Source: Gammaproteobacteria bacterium | GTDB lineage: Bacteria; Pseudomonadota; Gammaproteobacteria; Pseudomonadales; Porticoccaceae | Direction: 5' to 3' | DNA length: 64,000 nt | Assembly: GCA_018069465.1 (NCBI GenBank) | Contig: JAGPUW010000006.1 | Location: 1-64,000, forward strand | Part shown: positions 31,897 through 40,673 of the stretch, piece after piece | Numbering within the stretch: the stretch's first letter is position 1 | Layout: each line of letters begins with the position of its first letter | Translations under genes and position numbers: made by a program | Notes under the pieces: generated by a model | Database searches by the model: none | The model's input: only the letters and a program-made list of their open reading frames with translations | Told to the model about the DNA's origin: nothing

Positions 31897-34617
31897 TTAA
31901 GCCTTCTCAATGCGCATCGCCAGCTTTTTAAAATCGACTTGCCCGGAGACGATATCCCACACCCGGCTCGAAGTTTTATTAACCAGCCATTTGTTTTTTT
32001 TCGGATCGGCGCTATCGGCGACAGATAAATTCCAAGGACTAAACATATAGCCGCGGGGCACGCTGTTGCGGGCCGGGCGCACTAAGCTTTTAGTACCCAC
32101 CTGGGCCTTGGCCTGAAACTCGCCACGGCGGGTGATGAGGTTGATTTTATCGCCGTCTTCAATGCCCAAATCTTTGGCATCCTCGGGGTGCATTTCCACA
32201 TACATCTCCGGCACGAGCCTCTGGGTAGTGGGGCTGCGCATGGATTTGGCCGTGTGAAAGTGCTCGTAAACTACGCCCAGGCCTAGCCAGTAGGGGTATT
32301 TGTCTTTGGGCACCGCGGACCATTTCTTGCCGCGAAATTCGTCGTCGGGTAAATCGGGGGTCAGTCCTTTGTCTCGGGCCTCGCGCAGCAAGTCCATATG
32401 GTCAATGGTGTAGTGGCCCTCTTTGCTGCCAAATTCCATCAGCTTTTCAGTAATGGCTTTGCGGTCAGAGTAGTCCTGGCGACAGGTTTTGAGATGGACC
32501 TTGCCATCTTTGGTGCGAAAGTAACCGTAGGGTCTGTTTTTCCATTCACCTTCCTGCATCATAAAGCGACGCTTGGTGCCGCCGGCCTTGGCGATGGCGT
32601 AGGTGGGTGCGGGCCATTGAATGCCGCGTATGTTTTTCAGTTGCTCGTAGGGTGAAATGCCGTCAACGTTTTCGACATCGAGTATGCCTGTCAGGTCAGT
32701 ATCACTACCTTGCGAGGCGCGGATCACATCGCGGAGGATTTCCTCGGCATCGTAAAAGCCGTTTTCACCCCGTTGGTAGGGCAGGGTCTTGTCCATATCG
32801 AGACCGAGCAGTTTGCCGATACCCTTGGCTTTGTCGATGACCATGTCGAGGTCGGGGCGACAGCCTGGTGGTGGCATCACCGCCTGTTCGACAATATTTA
32901 AGCGTCGCTCAGAGCTAATATAAACGCCTTGCACCTCGCCCCATGTGGCTGCGGGGAAAATAACATCGGCGTAGAGGTTGTTGGGCGCATGGCGATAAAT
33001 TTCCTGCACCACGTTAAATGTTTTGTTTAAAGCGGGGCGGACAAGATTATTCTGGTCGGGTAAATCGACATGGGTGGCATAAACCAGAAACATCGCTTTG
33101 ACCTCACCTTTTAAGGCTCGCTCCATCATGCCTATCGCCATGCCGGGGTTCTGGGCTTTCATTGCCGTATCTAGATTGTGCAGAGGTACACGCCAGTGTT
33201 TGGCAATATGAGCGCGATGCTCATCATTTTTTAAGGGTTCGTTAAAAGGTAAGCGGCCGGTCAGCCCTCCGGTAAAGCGCTCGCCCATGGCATTGGGTTG
33301 GCCGGTCATGGAGAACGGCCCGCAACCGGGCTTGGCCAGATTGCCGGTGAGTGTCAGTAAATTAATAACAGAAATAACATTGTGCTGGCCGTGAATAGAC
33401 TGGTTGTAGCCAATGCCCCACATAATCACCACACCACCGTAGCCGGCACTCGTCGATTCGGCGATGCTTTGCCCGTTTTTGGCGCGACTAAGGCGCTTGC
33501 GGGTGGCATCGGCAAACATATTGGCCACCCGGCGAATTAATGCCGGGGGCACATCGTGCCCCGGCCCGCCCATGCGATCCTGCACCTGCTCGGGGCTATA
33601 TTCATTGGTCACGGTGTCAATATATTCTTCCCAGCCGGTGACGTGCTCGCGCAGAAAGCCCCAGTCGATAACATCCGGGTGGTCTTTTAATAGCACGTGG
33701 GCGAGAGAATTAAGAAAGCTAATATCGCCGTTTAAAATGGGCACATGCACAGAGTTGTCGGGGTTGATGTCTTCATAACCTTTGGCCGTGCCGGTGTAGC
33801 GCGGGTCGACGACCACCGTGGGAATATCATTCTTCTTTTTGTGGTCGGCCGCGCGCCAGAAAATAATGGGGTGGGCCTCGCGGGCGTTGTGGCCAAAGTG
33901 GATGATCATGTCGCTCAGTTCGATATCTTCATAGGCCAGTGGCGGTGTATCGGAGCCGAGGATTTTCGAATAGCCGGTCACCGCTGAGGTCATACACATC
34001 CGTGCATTGGCCTCAATGGTGTTGGAGGCGAGCACGCCCTTCATAAACAGGTTTTCCATATACTGACCTTCCATGGTCAGCTGGCCCGAGCCGTACAGGC
34101 CTATCGAGTTGCCGGTGTATTTTTTGGCGAAGTGGGCAATCTTGTGATCGACCATCTCGCTGGCTTCTTCATAGGGCACGCGTACAAAGTGTTCTTCATC
34201 AAAGGAGCCCTTGGTGTTACTAATATATTCCAGGTCACCATGGCCGGGTTTTTGCCACTCAGCCCAGACATCTTTGCGCACGTAGGAATCGCCCTCCATG
34301 CGATCGACATAAATGGGTTCGGCGGCGGTCAGGCCTTTAATGCACTGTAAGCCGTAATTGGTGGGGTGCTCCTTATCGGGGCGCATGGAGACAATCTTGC
34401 CGTTTTCCGCCTGAATCACCGTGCCGCAACCCACGCCGCAGTAGGGACATTGGGCCAGAGCTGTGGTTCGACTCACCGTGTTGGTTTCATCGGTGCCGGT
34501 GGTGGCGGCTTCCAGCTCGGGATTAGCGCCGATCATTAAACTGGCACCGGTTGCAGTACTGGCGATAAAGGCGCTGCTCTTGAGGAAGTCGCGTCGATCC
34601 ATCTTGATTCGTTTCAC
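31897..34617 (-). CDS. NapA/NasA-type periplasmic molybdopterin oxidoreductase
   Basis: The 906-residue catalytic subunit has a Tat signal MDRRDFLKSSAFIAS, a [4Fe-4S] site CPYCGVGCGT with the fourth Cys in GLQCIKG, and the Mo-ligand region ANARMCMTSAV, with Cys as in NapA and NasA. It also has WGIGYNQSIHGQHN and the SMTGQPNAMGERFTGG stretch shared with nitrate reductases. A molybdopterin-dinucleotide domain ends it. It would oxidise or reduce a small substrate in the periplasm; nitrate is possible but not proven. The protein is longer than typical NapA, and the usual NapB, NapC and NapD genes are absent. The start is GTG 34617, 1 bp after the cytochrome gene, with GAGGG upstream. Confidence 0.88.
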   Translation of the reverse strand: MKRIKMDRRDFLKSSAFIASTATGASLMIGANPELEAATTGTDETNTVSRTTALAQCPYCGVGCGTVIQAENGKIVSMRPDKEHPTNYGLQCIKGLTAAEPIYVDRMEGDSYVRKDVWAEWQKPGHGDLEYISNTKGSFDEEHFVRVPYEEASEMVDHKIAHFAKKYTGNSIGLYGSGQLTMEGQYMENLFMKGVLASNTIEANARMCMTSAVTGYSKILGSDTPPLAYEDIELSDMIIHFGHNAREAHPIIFWRAADHKKKNDIPTVVVDPRYTGTAKGYEDINPDNSVHVPILNGDISFLNSLAHVLLKDHPDVIDWGFLREHVTGWEEYIDTVTNEYSPEQVQDRMGGPGHDVPPALIRRVANMFADATRKRLSRAKNGQSIAESTSAGYGGVVIMWGIGYNQSIHGQHNVISVINLLTLTGNLAKPGCGPFSMTGQPNAMGERFTGGLTGRLPFNEPLKNDEHRAHIAKHWRVPLHNLDTAMKAQNPGMAIGMMERALKGEVKAMFLVYATHVDLPDQNNLVRPALNKTFNVVQEIYRHAPNNLYADVIFPAATWGEVQGVYISSERRLNIVEQAVMPPPGCRPDLDMVIDKAKGIGKLLGLDMDKTLPYQRGENGFYDAEEILRDVIRASQGSDTDLTGILDVENVDGISPYEQLKNIRGIQWPAPTYAIAKAGGTKRRFMMQEGEWKNRPYGYFRTKDGKVHLKTCRQDYSDRKAITEKLMEFGSKEGHYTIDHMDLLREARDKGLTPDLPDDEFRGKKWSAVPKDKYPYWLGLGVVYEHFHTAKSMRSPTTQRLVPEMYVEMHPEDAKDLGIEDGDKINLITRRGEFQAKAQVGTKSLVRPARNSVPRGYMFSPWNLSVADSADPKKNKWLVNKTSSRVWDIVSGQVDFKKLAMRIEKA

Positions 34618-34618
34618 C

Positions 34619-35287
34619 CTAAGAACCCTCGTTGTCAGCTAGCAAATGTAAATAAACAATAATGTCGTCGATTTCCTGATCACTTAAATTGGCCATGCCG
34701 TCGGGGCCAGAGAAGCCCAGCATCCGCGTATTGGATCGACCGTCTTTAATGGTGGCGCGTAAAAATCCGTCCGAGGCATGGCTTATCGTGCCCGCTCTAC
34801 CAATAGCGGTGCCTGTGCCCCCAGCTATATAGCCATCACCCTTGCGACCGTGACAGGTCGAGCAAATAAGGTCGAAGGACTCTTTGCCTCTGCGTACATC
34901 ACCCTGAGAAGCGGGTTCTGCGTCAATGGCCACGGAGCGGTCGGGCAAAGTGGCGAAGGAGCGTAGGTAGGCCAATACCGCCTTGCCCTTATCTGCTCCC
35001 AGATAAGCAAAGGACGGCATGCCGGTACCCGGGCGGCCGCCGAGCATGGTTGCCAGAATAAAGCGGTCGGAGGCGACACTGAGAAACTCAGGGTTAGACA
35101 GTGATGGTGCAAACCCCGGCTTGCCAATGGCATCGGCCTGGTGGCATACCGCACAGCTTTGCGCGTAAATCCTGGCGCCTTGTTCGATGCTGGCTTTGTC
35201 GGCTGCCTGAGCCTGACTGGTGATGAGTATTGGGGCTATAGCAAAAGCCACGATAACAGATAAAAGAGATCGTTTGATGTTGCTCAT
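34619..35287 (-). CDS. diheme cytochrome c, first gene of the molybdoenzyme operon
   Basis: The 222-residue protein has a Sec signal peptide (SVIVAFAIAPILITSQAQA) and two cytochrome-c domains, CAVCH at about residue 45 and CSTCH at about 142. Candidate Met ligands are in GTGMPSF and TRMLGF. It is periplasmic and likely the redox partner of the molybdoenzyme encoded 1 bp downstream. It takes the place that NapB has in Nap systems, but is not NapB-like: c-type class I folds rather than the NapB fold. A soluble cytochrome next to a quinol-linked NapH leaves both electron directions open. Confidence 0.9.
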   Translation of the reverse strand: MSNIKRSLLSVIVAFAIAPILITSQAQAADKASIEQGARIYAQSCAVCHQADAIGKPGFAPSLSNPEFLSVASDRFILATMLGGRPGTGMPSFAYLGADKGKAVLAYLRSFATLPDRSVAIDAEPASQGDVRRGKESFDLICSTCHGRKGDGYIAGGTGTAIGRAGTISHASDGFLRATIKDGRSNTRMLGFSGPDGMANLSDQEIDDIIVYLHLLADNEGS

Positions 35288-35580
35288 GTTGTTGTTTTAC
35301 TCGCAAATAATAGCTATTACAGCGTGGGATAGATGCGCTTCAAGGAAGAATTACTAATTAACTAACGCACGTCACTGTCTAGCTGCAATGATTATTGTCT
35401 GCTTATGCTTACCAGAGCATGACATGCATCATCAATTCTTGAGTTTTAAAATTACTTTTTAGTGTGCTTTGAACACTGTGCTGTTATTGCAGATATTGGT
35501 GACTGACTACGATCAAAAAACTGTACGGAAAAGCATTTTGCGACTGTCCTCCGGCCAATGTGGGAGAAAGGTTTTGCAAT
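35288..35580. other. intergenic region, promoter of the redox operon (293 bp)
   Basis: It lies between the cytochrome gene start and the MocR gene stop. Small dyads occur (GCATG-A-CATGC at 35417-35427; AGTGT-7-ACACT at 35461-35477). No convincing FNR box (TTGAT-4-ATCAA) was found; the nearest match, TTGATGATGCATGTC on the minus strand, lacks the second half. Confidence 0.4.
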
Positions 35581-37107
35581 TTATGTCTTGCGATAGCTCT
35601 GCATTAAGGCTTGTGCGGCAATCTGCATCCGTTCTTCATTGTAAGGCGCATATCCAAAAATCACCTGACGTTTGGCCAGGCTTGTAGCCTTGTGTGAGAA
35701 CTGCGCAACGCTACCCAACTCAATATTCGCGGTTCTAGCTGCACTAAAAAATTGCTCGGGGTTTACCTCGGCGTGTAATTTAGCAATTAAATGCAAGCCG
35801 CCATCCAGGGGGGTGGCCTCTAGAAGCTCGTCCAAGTGTTGCTCCAGCGTGGTCAATAAACTGTCTTGGCGCAGGGCGTAGAGGCTACGCATACGGCGCA
35901 GGTGACGTAGAAGATGGCCGTCATTGATGAAATCCGTTAGCACTGCTTGCTCGAGTGGGGGTGAGTGCCGGTCCAGCAACCAGCGGGCGCTGGCGATGGG
36001 ATCGATGATCGCTTCAGGCACGACCATATAACCCAGGCGCAGAGCGGGAAATAGCAACTTGCTGAAGCTGCCCATATAAATAACCTGCCCTGGTGCCGCC
36101 ATGCTGTGCAAGGTGGTAAGAGGGCGACCGCGATAGCGATATTCGCCGTTGTAATCATCTTCCAGAATTAGAGTTGAGCTGCGTGCTGCCCATGCCAGTA
36201 GGGCTTTACGCCGTGATGGACTTTGGCTCATGCCCAGCGGGAAGTGGCTGGCCGGTGTGGAGTAAAGAAGTTTGGCGCCTTCCACCGGCAACATGTCGAC
36301 CTTGAGTCCCTCTGCATCGACTTCGACAAATCGAGTTTTGGCCCCGGCCATTGTAAATACCGTGGCAGCCGGGGTGTAGGCCGGTTCTTCGAATAGCACG
36401 GGGTCGCCGGGGTCGATAAAAATCTTGGCCAGCAGTTCAAAGCACTGCTGAACACCGGCGCTGACCACGACTTGCTCGGGCACCACGCGCATACCCCGAG
36501 CCATCACTAAATAATCGGCAATGGCCTGTCGCAGGGGCCAATAGCCACAAGGGTGAACGGCCTGCTGCCAGAAGCGACTGCTGTGTTTGAGACGACGGTT
36601 ATAGAGCCGAGCCCATACTTTTTCTGGAAATTCGCTAAAGGCGGGGATGTGGGCGCGAAAGGGCAGTGGCGGCGGATTGTGTCGCTGTGAACCAATAAAA
36701 TTGCCCGCTTTATCGAGAGTGGCTATGCGTTGGGATAGTTTCGTGCTCAAGTTGATGGTGGTGCTTGGTATTGTTTTTGTCCTGCGTGGGGCGCGGGTGG
36801 CCAGTCCTTCGCCAACGCGATAACCGGCCCCGGGGTGAGCCTGAATAAAACCTTCCACTGAGAGCTGCTCATAGGCTTTGATTACCGTGTTGCGGGCGAT
36901 ATTGAGCAGGCTGGCGAGGCTGCGAGTCGAGGGCAGGGGGACGTTGGCCTTTAATACACCTTGCCAAATAAGCTGGCGTAATTGCTCCTCAAGTTGGCGA
37001 TAGAGGGGGGCTTGTTGAGCAGGATCTAGGTGCAGGGACTCTAGGGGGAAGCGCTGCCTGGCTTGGTGCTCTGAGGCTGGTTTTATTTGAGTTTTACTGG
37101 TTTTCAA
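35581..37107 (-). CDS. MocR-type regulator (GntR winged helix fused to aminotransferase fold)
   Basis: The 508-residue protein has an N-terminal GntR winged helix (PLYRQLEEQLRQLIWQGVL...PSTRSLASLLNIARNTVIKAYEQL) and a C-terminal fold-I aminotransferase domain. That domain contains the PLP-Lys region YMGSFSKLLFPALRLGYMV. MocR proteins such as PdxR and GabR bind PLP and often control a divergently transcribed gene. Here the DJ-1/PfpI gene is divergent, 130 bp away, with three TGG(T/A)(T/C)T-like direct repeats in the gap (37098, 37109, 37133). Start is TTG 37107 with no strong Shine-Dalgarno. Target regulation is inference. Confidence 0.88.
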   Translation of the reverse strand: MKTSKTQIKPASEHQARQRFPLESLHLDPAQQAPLYRQLEEQLRQLIWQGVLKANVPLPSTRSLASLLNIARNTVIKAYEQLSVEGFIQAHPGAGYRVGEGLATRAPRRTKTIPSTTINLSTKLSQRIATLDKAGNFIGSQRHNPPPLPFRAHIPAFSEFPEKVWARLYNRRLKHSSRFWQQAVHPCGYWPLRQAIADYLVMARGMRVVPEQVVVSAGVQQCFELLAKIFIDPGDPVLFEEPAYTPAATVFTMAGAKTRFVEVDAEGLKVDMLPVEGAKLLYSTPASHFPLGMSQSPSRRKALLAWAARSSTLILEDDYNGEYRYRGRPLTTLHSMAAPGQVIYMGSFSKLLFPALRLGYMVVPEAIIDPIASARWLLDRHSPPLEQAVLTDFINDGHLLRHLRRMRSLYALRQDSLLTTLEQHLDELLEATPLDGGLHLIAKLHAEVNPEQFFSAARTANIELGSVAQFSHKATSLAKRQVIFGYAPYNEERMQIAAQALMQSYRKT

Positions 37108-37239
37108 CTGGTTCTACCAATTTGTTTAAAAGTGGATCTTTTGGGGTGTCGGTTTAATGGGCATAATTTAGCGGCATGACATCACCGGAGGCAAGTGCTT
37201 TGTGCCTGCTAGATTAAGTAGAACTATGGAGAAATCCCA

Positions 37240-37944
37240 ATGAAAGAACTAATTTTGCTGAGAATTAAAACAGTTGTTGGTTTGTTACTGCGTTGTTTGA
37301 TGATGCCCTTGGCCTTGAGTGCGGCGCCCCTAAGTTATGGCGCCACTGACAAGATAGGTATTATTGTCTTTGATGGAGTGCTAACCAGTGACGTTACCGC
37401 GCCGTTGGAGGTTTTCGGTGCGGCCAGTAAAAAAGCCTGGTTTTCCAGCTATCAAGTGCTACTGATTGCAGCGACAGATGATAAAACCATAACCACAGAA
37501 GAAGGTTTAACATTGGTGGCCGATAACAGTATTTATGATGCGCCTAAGTTAGATGTATTGTTAGTTGCCAGTGCCTACGATATGCAGCCCTGGTTGCAAA
37601 ATAATGATTTAACGGACTTTATTAAAACCCAGGCGAAAACAGCGCAGTGGTTGGCGAGTAATTGTTCTGGAGCCTTTTTACTGGCCGAAGCCGGTTTGCT
37701 CGATGGCAAAAGAGCGACTACCTGGGCCGGTGGCGAGGGGTCTTTGGTCAAGGCTTATCCGGCAATTAAGGTGCAATACGATAAAAATGTGGTGGTCGAT
37801 GAGGGTGTGATTACCTCCAATGGTGGCCCGGTTAGCTATCAGGCCGCCTTCGAATTATTGACGCGTTTAAGTTCAGAAAAATATGCCGCTGAAATTGCCG
37901 AGTCGATTCAATTTAACCGTTTAAAATCAGCATTTATTAAGTAG
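37240..37944 (+). CDS. DJ-1/PfpI-family protein with signal peptide
   Basis: The 234-residue protein has an N-terminal hydrophobic export signal (LLLRCLMMPLALSAAPLSYGA) and a DJ-1/PfpI domain: KIGIIVFDGVLTSDVTAPLEVFGAA, VLLVASAYD, and the nucleophile elbow WLASNCSGAFLLAEAGLL with Cys. It resembles the amidotransferase-like half of GlxA-type AraC regulators but has no helix-turn-helix, and it is predicted to be exported. Function unknown; some relatives are isonitrile hydratases or glyoxalases. It is divergent from the MocR gene and 12 bp upstream of a nitroreductase, forming a likely two-gene operon. Confidence 0.82.
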   Translation: MKELILLRIKTVVGLLLRCLMMPLALSAAPLSYGATDKIGIIVFDGVLTSDVTAPLEVFGAASKKAWFSSYQVLLIAATDDKTITTEEGLTLVADNSIYDAPKLDVLLVASAYDMQPWLQNNDLTDFIKTQAKTAQWLASNCSGAFLLAEAGLLDGKRATTWAGGEGSLVKAYPAIKVQYDKNVVVDEGVITSNGGPVSYQAAFELLTRLSSEKYAAEIAESIQFNRLKSAFIK

Positions 37945-37956
37945 TCAAAATTATTA

Positions 37957-38577
37957 ATGGATAACTTTATGGAAGTAACACAGGCCATTACACAGCGGCG
38001 TACGGTGAAACAGTTTGACCCCGAGCATCGACTGAGTAATGAGGAATTTCAAACGCTAATACACCACGCAACGCTAGCGCCGACCTCGTTTAATATCCAG
38101 CACTGGCGTTTTGTTCGTATAAGCGATCTGCAATTGCGAGCTGATATTTGCAGTGCTGCATGGGAGCAAGCCCAGGTAGTGCAGGCGTCTGAGTTATTAG
38201 TGGTTACCGCCGATATTAAGGCCTGGGATAAATCCCCCGAGCGCTACTGGCGCAATACCGATGCCGATACGCAAGCAATGGTGGTTGCCATGTTGACGGA
38301 ATTTTATCAGGGACGTGAATGGATACAGCGGGATGAGGCTATTCGCTCCGCGGCCTTTGCCGCGCAAAACCTGATGTTGAGCGCCAAGGCCATGGGTTAT
38401 GACTCCTGCCCAATGATTGGTTTTGATCCAGACGTCGTAGCGCAATTAATACATTTACCGGCGGATCACCTGGTCGTTATGTTACTTGCCATTGGTAGGG
38501 CTACAGCTGAACCGGCACCCCGGGGAGGGCAATTGCCCATAGATGAATTGTTGATAAATAATCGTTTTATTGACTAA
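37957..38577 (+). CDS. nitroreductase family oxidoreductase
   Basis: The 206-residue FMN-dependent nitroreductase-fold protein has AITQRRTVKQFDPEHRLSNEEF, the FMN-contact APTSFNIQHWRFVRI, and AAFAAQNLMLSAKAMGYDSCPMIGFD, then LLAIGRATAEPAPRGGQLP. These are typical of the family's NfsB/YdjA-like members. It reduces nitro, quinone or enal groups with NAD(P)H. It sits in an operon with the DJ-1-like protein. The ATG at 37969 is an alternative start. It overlaps the following LLM gene by 4 bp tail to tail. Confidence 0.87.
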   Translation: MDNFMEVTQAITQRRTVKQFDPEHRLSNEEFQTLIHHATLAPTSFNIQHWRFVRISDLQLRADICSAAWEQAQVVQASELLVVTADIKAWDKSPERYWRNTDADTQAMVVAMLTEFYQGREWIQRDEAIRSAAFAAQNLMLSAKAMGYDSCPMIGFDPDVVAQLIHLPADHLVVMLLAIGRATAEPAPRGGQLPIDELLINNRFID

Positions 38578-39497
38578 GCTGGTACTTTAAATTCTGGCAA
38601 AACTTCATTAATTAATAACCGACTTTGTTCGAGTAAGTCTGCGTCATCATTACCCATGGGGCGCAGAATAAATTTTGAAATTCCTTCCTCTGCATACTGG
38701 TTAATGCGCTGGTGAATTTGTTTGGTTCCAATGGCGACGGTATGGCTGAGGTCTTTACCCGGTGCCAATTTACTAAAGCGGGAGAGCTCGCGTTGTGCGA
38801 TGTCATTGCTGGCCTTGCCAAAATAAAAGAAAAAACCGGTGCCGTAGTGGTCGTCGTCAATATGGCGGCCGCTCACTTTTAAGGCTTCTACAATGGATTT
38901 TTTCGCTAGTCCCGCCTGTTGGGGTGACTCTAGCCCCGCTTGCCAGCCAGTGCCGATTCGCGCTGTGCGTTTAATGGCAGCCTCGCTACTGCCGCCTATC
39001 CAAAGTGGTAGCTCACGCTGTGTAGGCAGGGGTGAAATTACCGCGTCGTGATATTGGTAGTGCTCGCCGTCGAGGCTGACGGGGCCGCCGCGCCAAAGTT
39101 GGCTGATAATATCGAGGGCCTCATCGGTGCGCTTGCCACGGCCTTTGGTGCCGCGCCCGGTGGCCTGCCATTCAGGCGCGCGGGCCGTGCCAATACCAAA
39201 GGCGGGTAGCATGCGGCCCTTGCTGAGGAAGTCGATAGTGGCGCATTGTTTGGCTAACACCAGGGGGTCGCGCAGGGCGGCCGAGGCGACGTTCATACCG
39301 AATTTAATGCGTTGCGTGGCCCCGGCGATGGCGGCGAGGGCGGTGATGCATTCGAGGAAGGGCTCGCTGGAAATAAGCCGGTCAGTTTGCCAGATAGAAT
39401 CGACGCCACCCTCCTCGCACAGCTCGACCCAGCGCCAGAAGTTATCGACCTGCTGGAAGGGGAAGCGGGCGAGCCCGAGTCCAATACCAATCGCCAT
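38574..39497 (-). CDS. LLM-class oxidoreductase (third of five)
   Basis: A 307-residue luciferase-like barrel with MAIGIGLGLARFPFQQVDNFWRWVELCEEGGVDSIWQTDRLIS, TQRIKFGMNVASAALRDPLVLAKQCATIDFLSKGRMLPAFGIG, and the substrate-side LPLWIGGSSEAAIKRTARIG. These features resemble F420-type or FMN-type LLM proteins of soil and marine bacteria; the cofactor cannot be told from sequence. It is on the same strand as the next LLM, 58 bp downstream of it. The substrate is unknown. Confidence 0.85.
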   Translation of the reverse strand: MAIGIGLGLARFPFQQVDNFWRWVELCEEGGVDSIWQTDRLISSEPFLECITALAAIAGATQRIKFGMNVASAALRDPLVLAKQCATIDFLSKGRMLPAFGIGTARAPEWQATGRGTKGRGKRTDEALDIISQLWRGGPVSLDGEHYQYHDAVISPLPTQRELPLWIGGSSEAAIKRTARIGTGWQAGLESPQQAGLAKKSIVEALKVSGRHIDDDHYGTGFFFYFGKASNDIAQRELSRFSKLAPGKDLSHTVAIGTKQIHQRINQYAEEGISKFILRPMGNDDADLLEQSRLLINEVLPEFKVPA

Positions 39498-39555
39498 GGG
39501 GATTCTCCCGTTTTATTTAATTATTATCCAATAGTGCTTTTTAGATAGGCTTACT

Positions 39556-40572
39556 TTAGCTCGGCTTAAATTCTGCGGCGGTGAAGGCTTGCAGAGTGCG
39601 GGCAATATCTTCGTCGCTGGCACCCGCCAGGGGTGAAATAATCTGCGTGTGAATGCCGGTCGTCATATCGGCCTGCAGGCGCTGTCGGCATTCGTCGGCA
39701 CTGCCGATCACGGCGATTTCATCAATTAATGCGTCGCTCATCGCCGCCGCTGTTTTCAGGCGGTCTTTGGCGGCCCAGCCCTCGGTAATACTGTCGGCGG
39801 CACTTGAATAACCGGCCCAGGCGAGGAATTTATTGTAAACCGGGGTGGCGTAGTAGGGCGCAAAGGCGGCGCGGAATAAGTCCCGTGCGGCGGCTTTGTC
39901 GTCGGTCACCAGCACCATGGCGCGGTTGACGATTTCCACCGACTGCCAGTCTTTGCCGGCTTTTTCAGCACCGACTTTTACATGCTCAATCATTTTACTC
40001 AGGGCACCCTGTGGCCACAGGTTGAAGATCACGCCGTCGCCAATTTCGGCGGCCATCTCTATCATTTTTGGGCGCAGGGCGGCGAGGTAAATGGGCGGCG
40101 GCTGGTCGATAGGGTCTTGCCGATAACCCTTGCTATAAAGGCCGTCGAGGTCAAAGTTGGATTTTTCACCGGCCAGCATAGAGCGCACCATGAGCGCGGT
40201 GTTCTTGACGCGAGTGACGGGTTTTTCCAGGGGGATGCCGTGCCAGTTGTTCATCATTGTCTGGCTTGAGGCACCGAGGCCCATCACGAAGCGTCCGGGC
40301 AGCACTTGCCCCAGTGTATTGGCCGTCGCCGCCAGCACAGCGGGGGTGCGGGTGTAGACCGGCGTGACGGCAACGCCGATGCGTATCGACTGGGTATGCC
40401 CCGAAAGTGCGGCGGCGCTAGTTAGCGAGTCGGGCGAGCCACCATCGGCAAACCAGGCATCGCTATAGCCCTGAGCTTCCGCCCACTTGGCGCGCGCAAT
40501 GGTGTCGCTAACCAGCGGGCTGGCGGGCAGGGTAACGGCGACGCGCTTGGGCAGGGGAGTTCCTTGTGACAT
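39556..40572 (-). CDS. LLM-class F420-like oxidoreductase (fourth of five)
   Basis: The protein has about 338 residues from ATG 40572. The track's extra 14 residues (MGNCTPIF...) are untypical and begin in the leader. Family motifs: WAEAQGYSDAWFADGGSPDSLTSAAALSGHTQSIRIGVAV, LGQVLPGRFVMGLGASSQTMMNNWHGI and PIYLAALRPKMIEMAAEIGDGVI. It is most similar in pattern to the 41.8 kb protein (shared WHG-P-KPVTR...). It may be F420- or FMN-dependent. Probably in one unit with the LLM downstream. Substrate unknown. Confidence 0.85.
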   Translation of the reverse strand: MSQGTPLPKRVAVTLPASPLVSDTIARAKWAEAQGYSDAWFADGGSPDSLTSAAALSGHTQSIRIGVAVTPVYTRTPAVLAATANTLGQVLPGRFVMGLGASSQTMMNNWHGIPLEKPVTRVKNTALMVRSMLAGEKSNFDLDGLYSKGYRQDPIDQPPPIYLAALRPKMIEMAAEIGDGVIFNLWPQGALSKMIEHVKVGAEKAGKDWQSVEIVNRAMVLVTDDKAAARDLFRAAFAPYYATPVYNKFLAWAGYSSAADSITEGWAAKDRLKTAAAMSDALIDEIAVIGSADECRQRLQADMTTGIHTQIISPLAGASDEDIARTLQAFTAAEFKPS

Positions 40573-40673
40573 AGCTTTTCCGGTATAAATAAAGATTGGC
40601 GTGCAGTTTCCCATTTTGCGGCAAGCTTGTTCAAGCTGTATGCTAGTGACAAATAATTATCGGGGTAAAGTAA

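Noticed and set aside
28201-35287. Standard periplasmic nitrate reductase (nap) operon
   Set aside because: The catalytic subunit is related, but NapB, NapC and NapD are missing and a diheme cytochrome c and a second NapG-like protein are present; nitrate cannot be assumed.
35288-35580. FNR/Anr box upstream of the redox operon
   Set aside because: Only a left half-site (TTGAT) could be found on the minus strand; the second half does not match.
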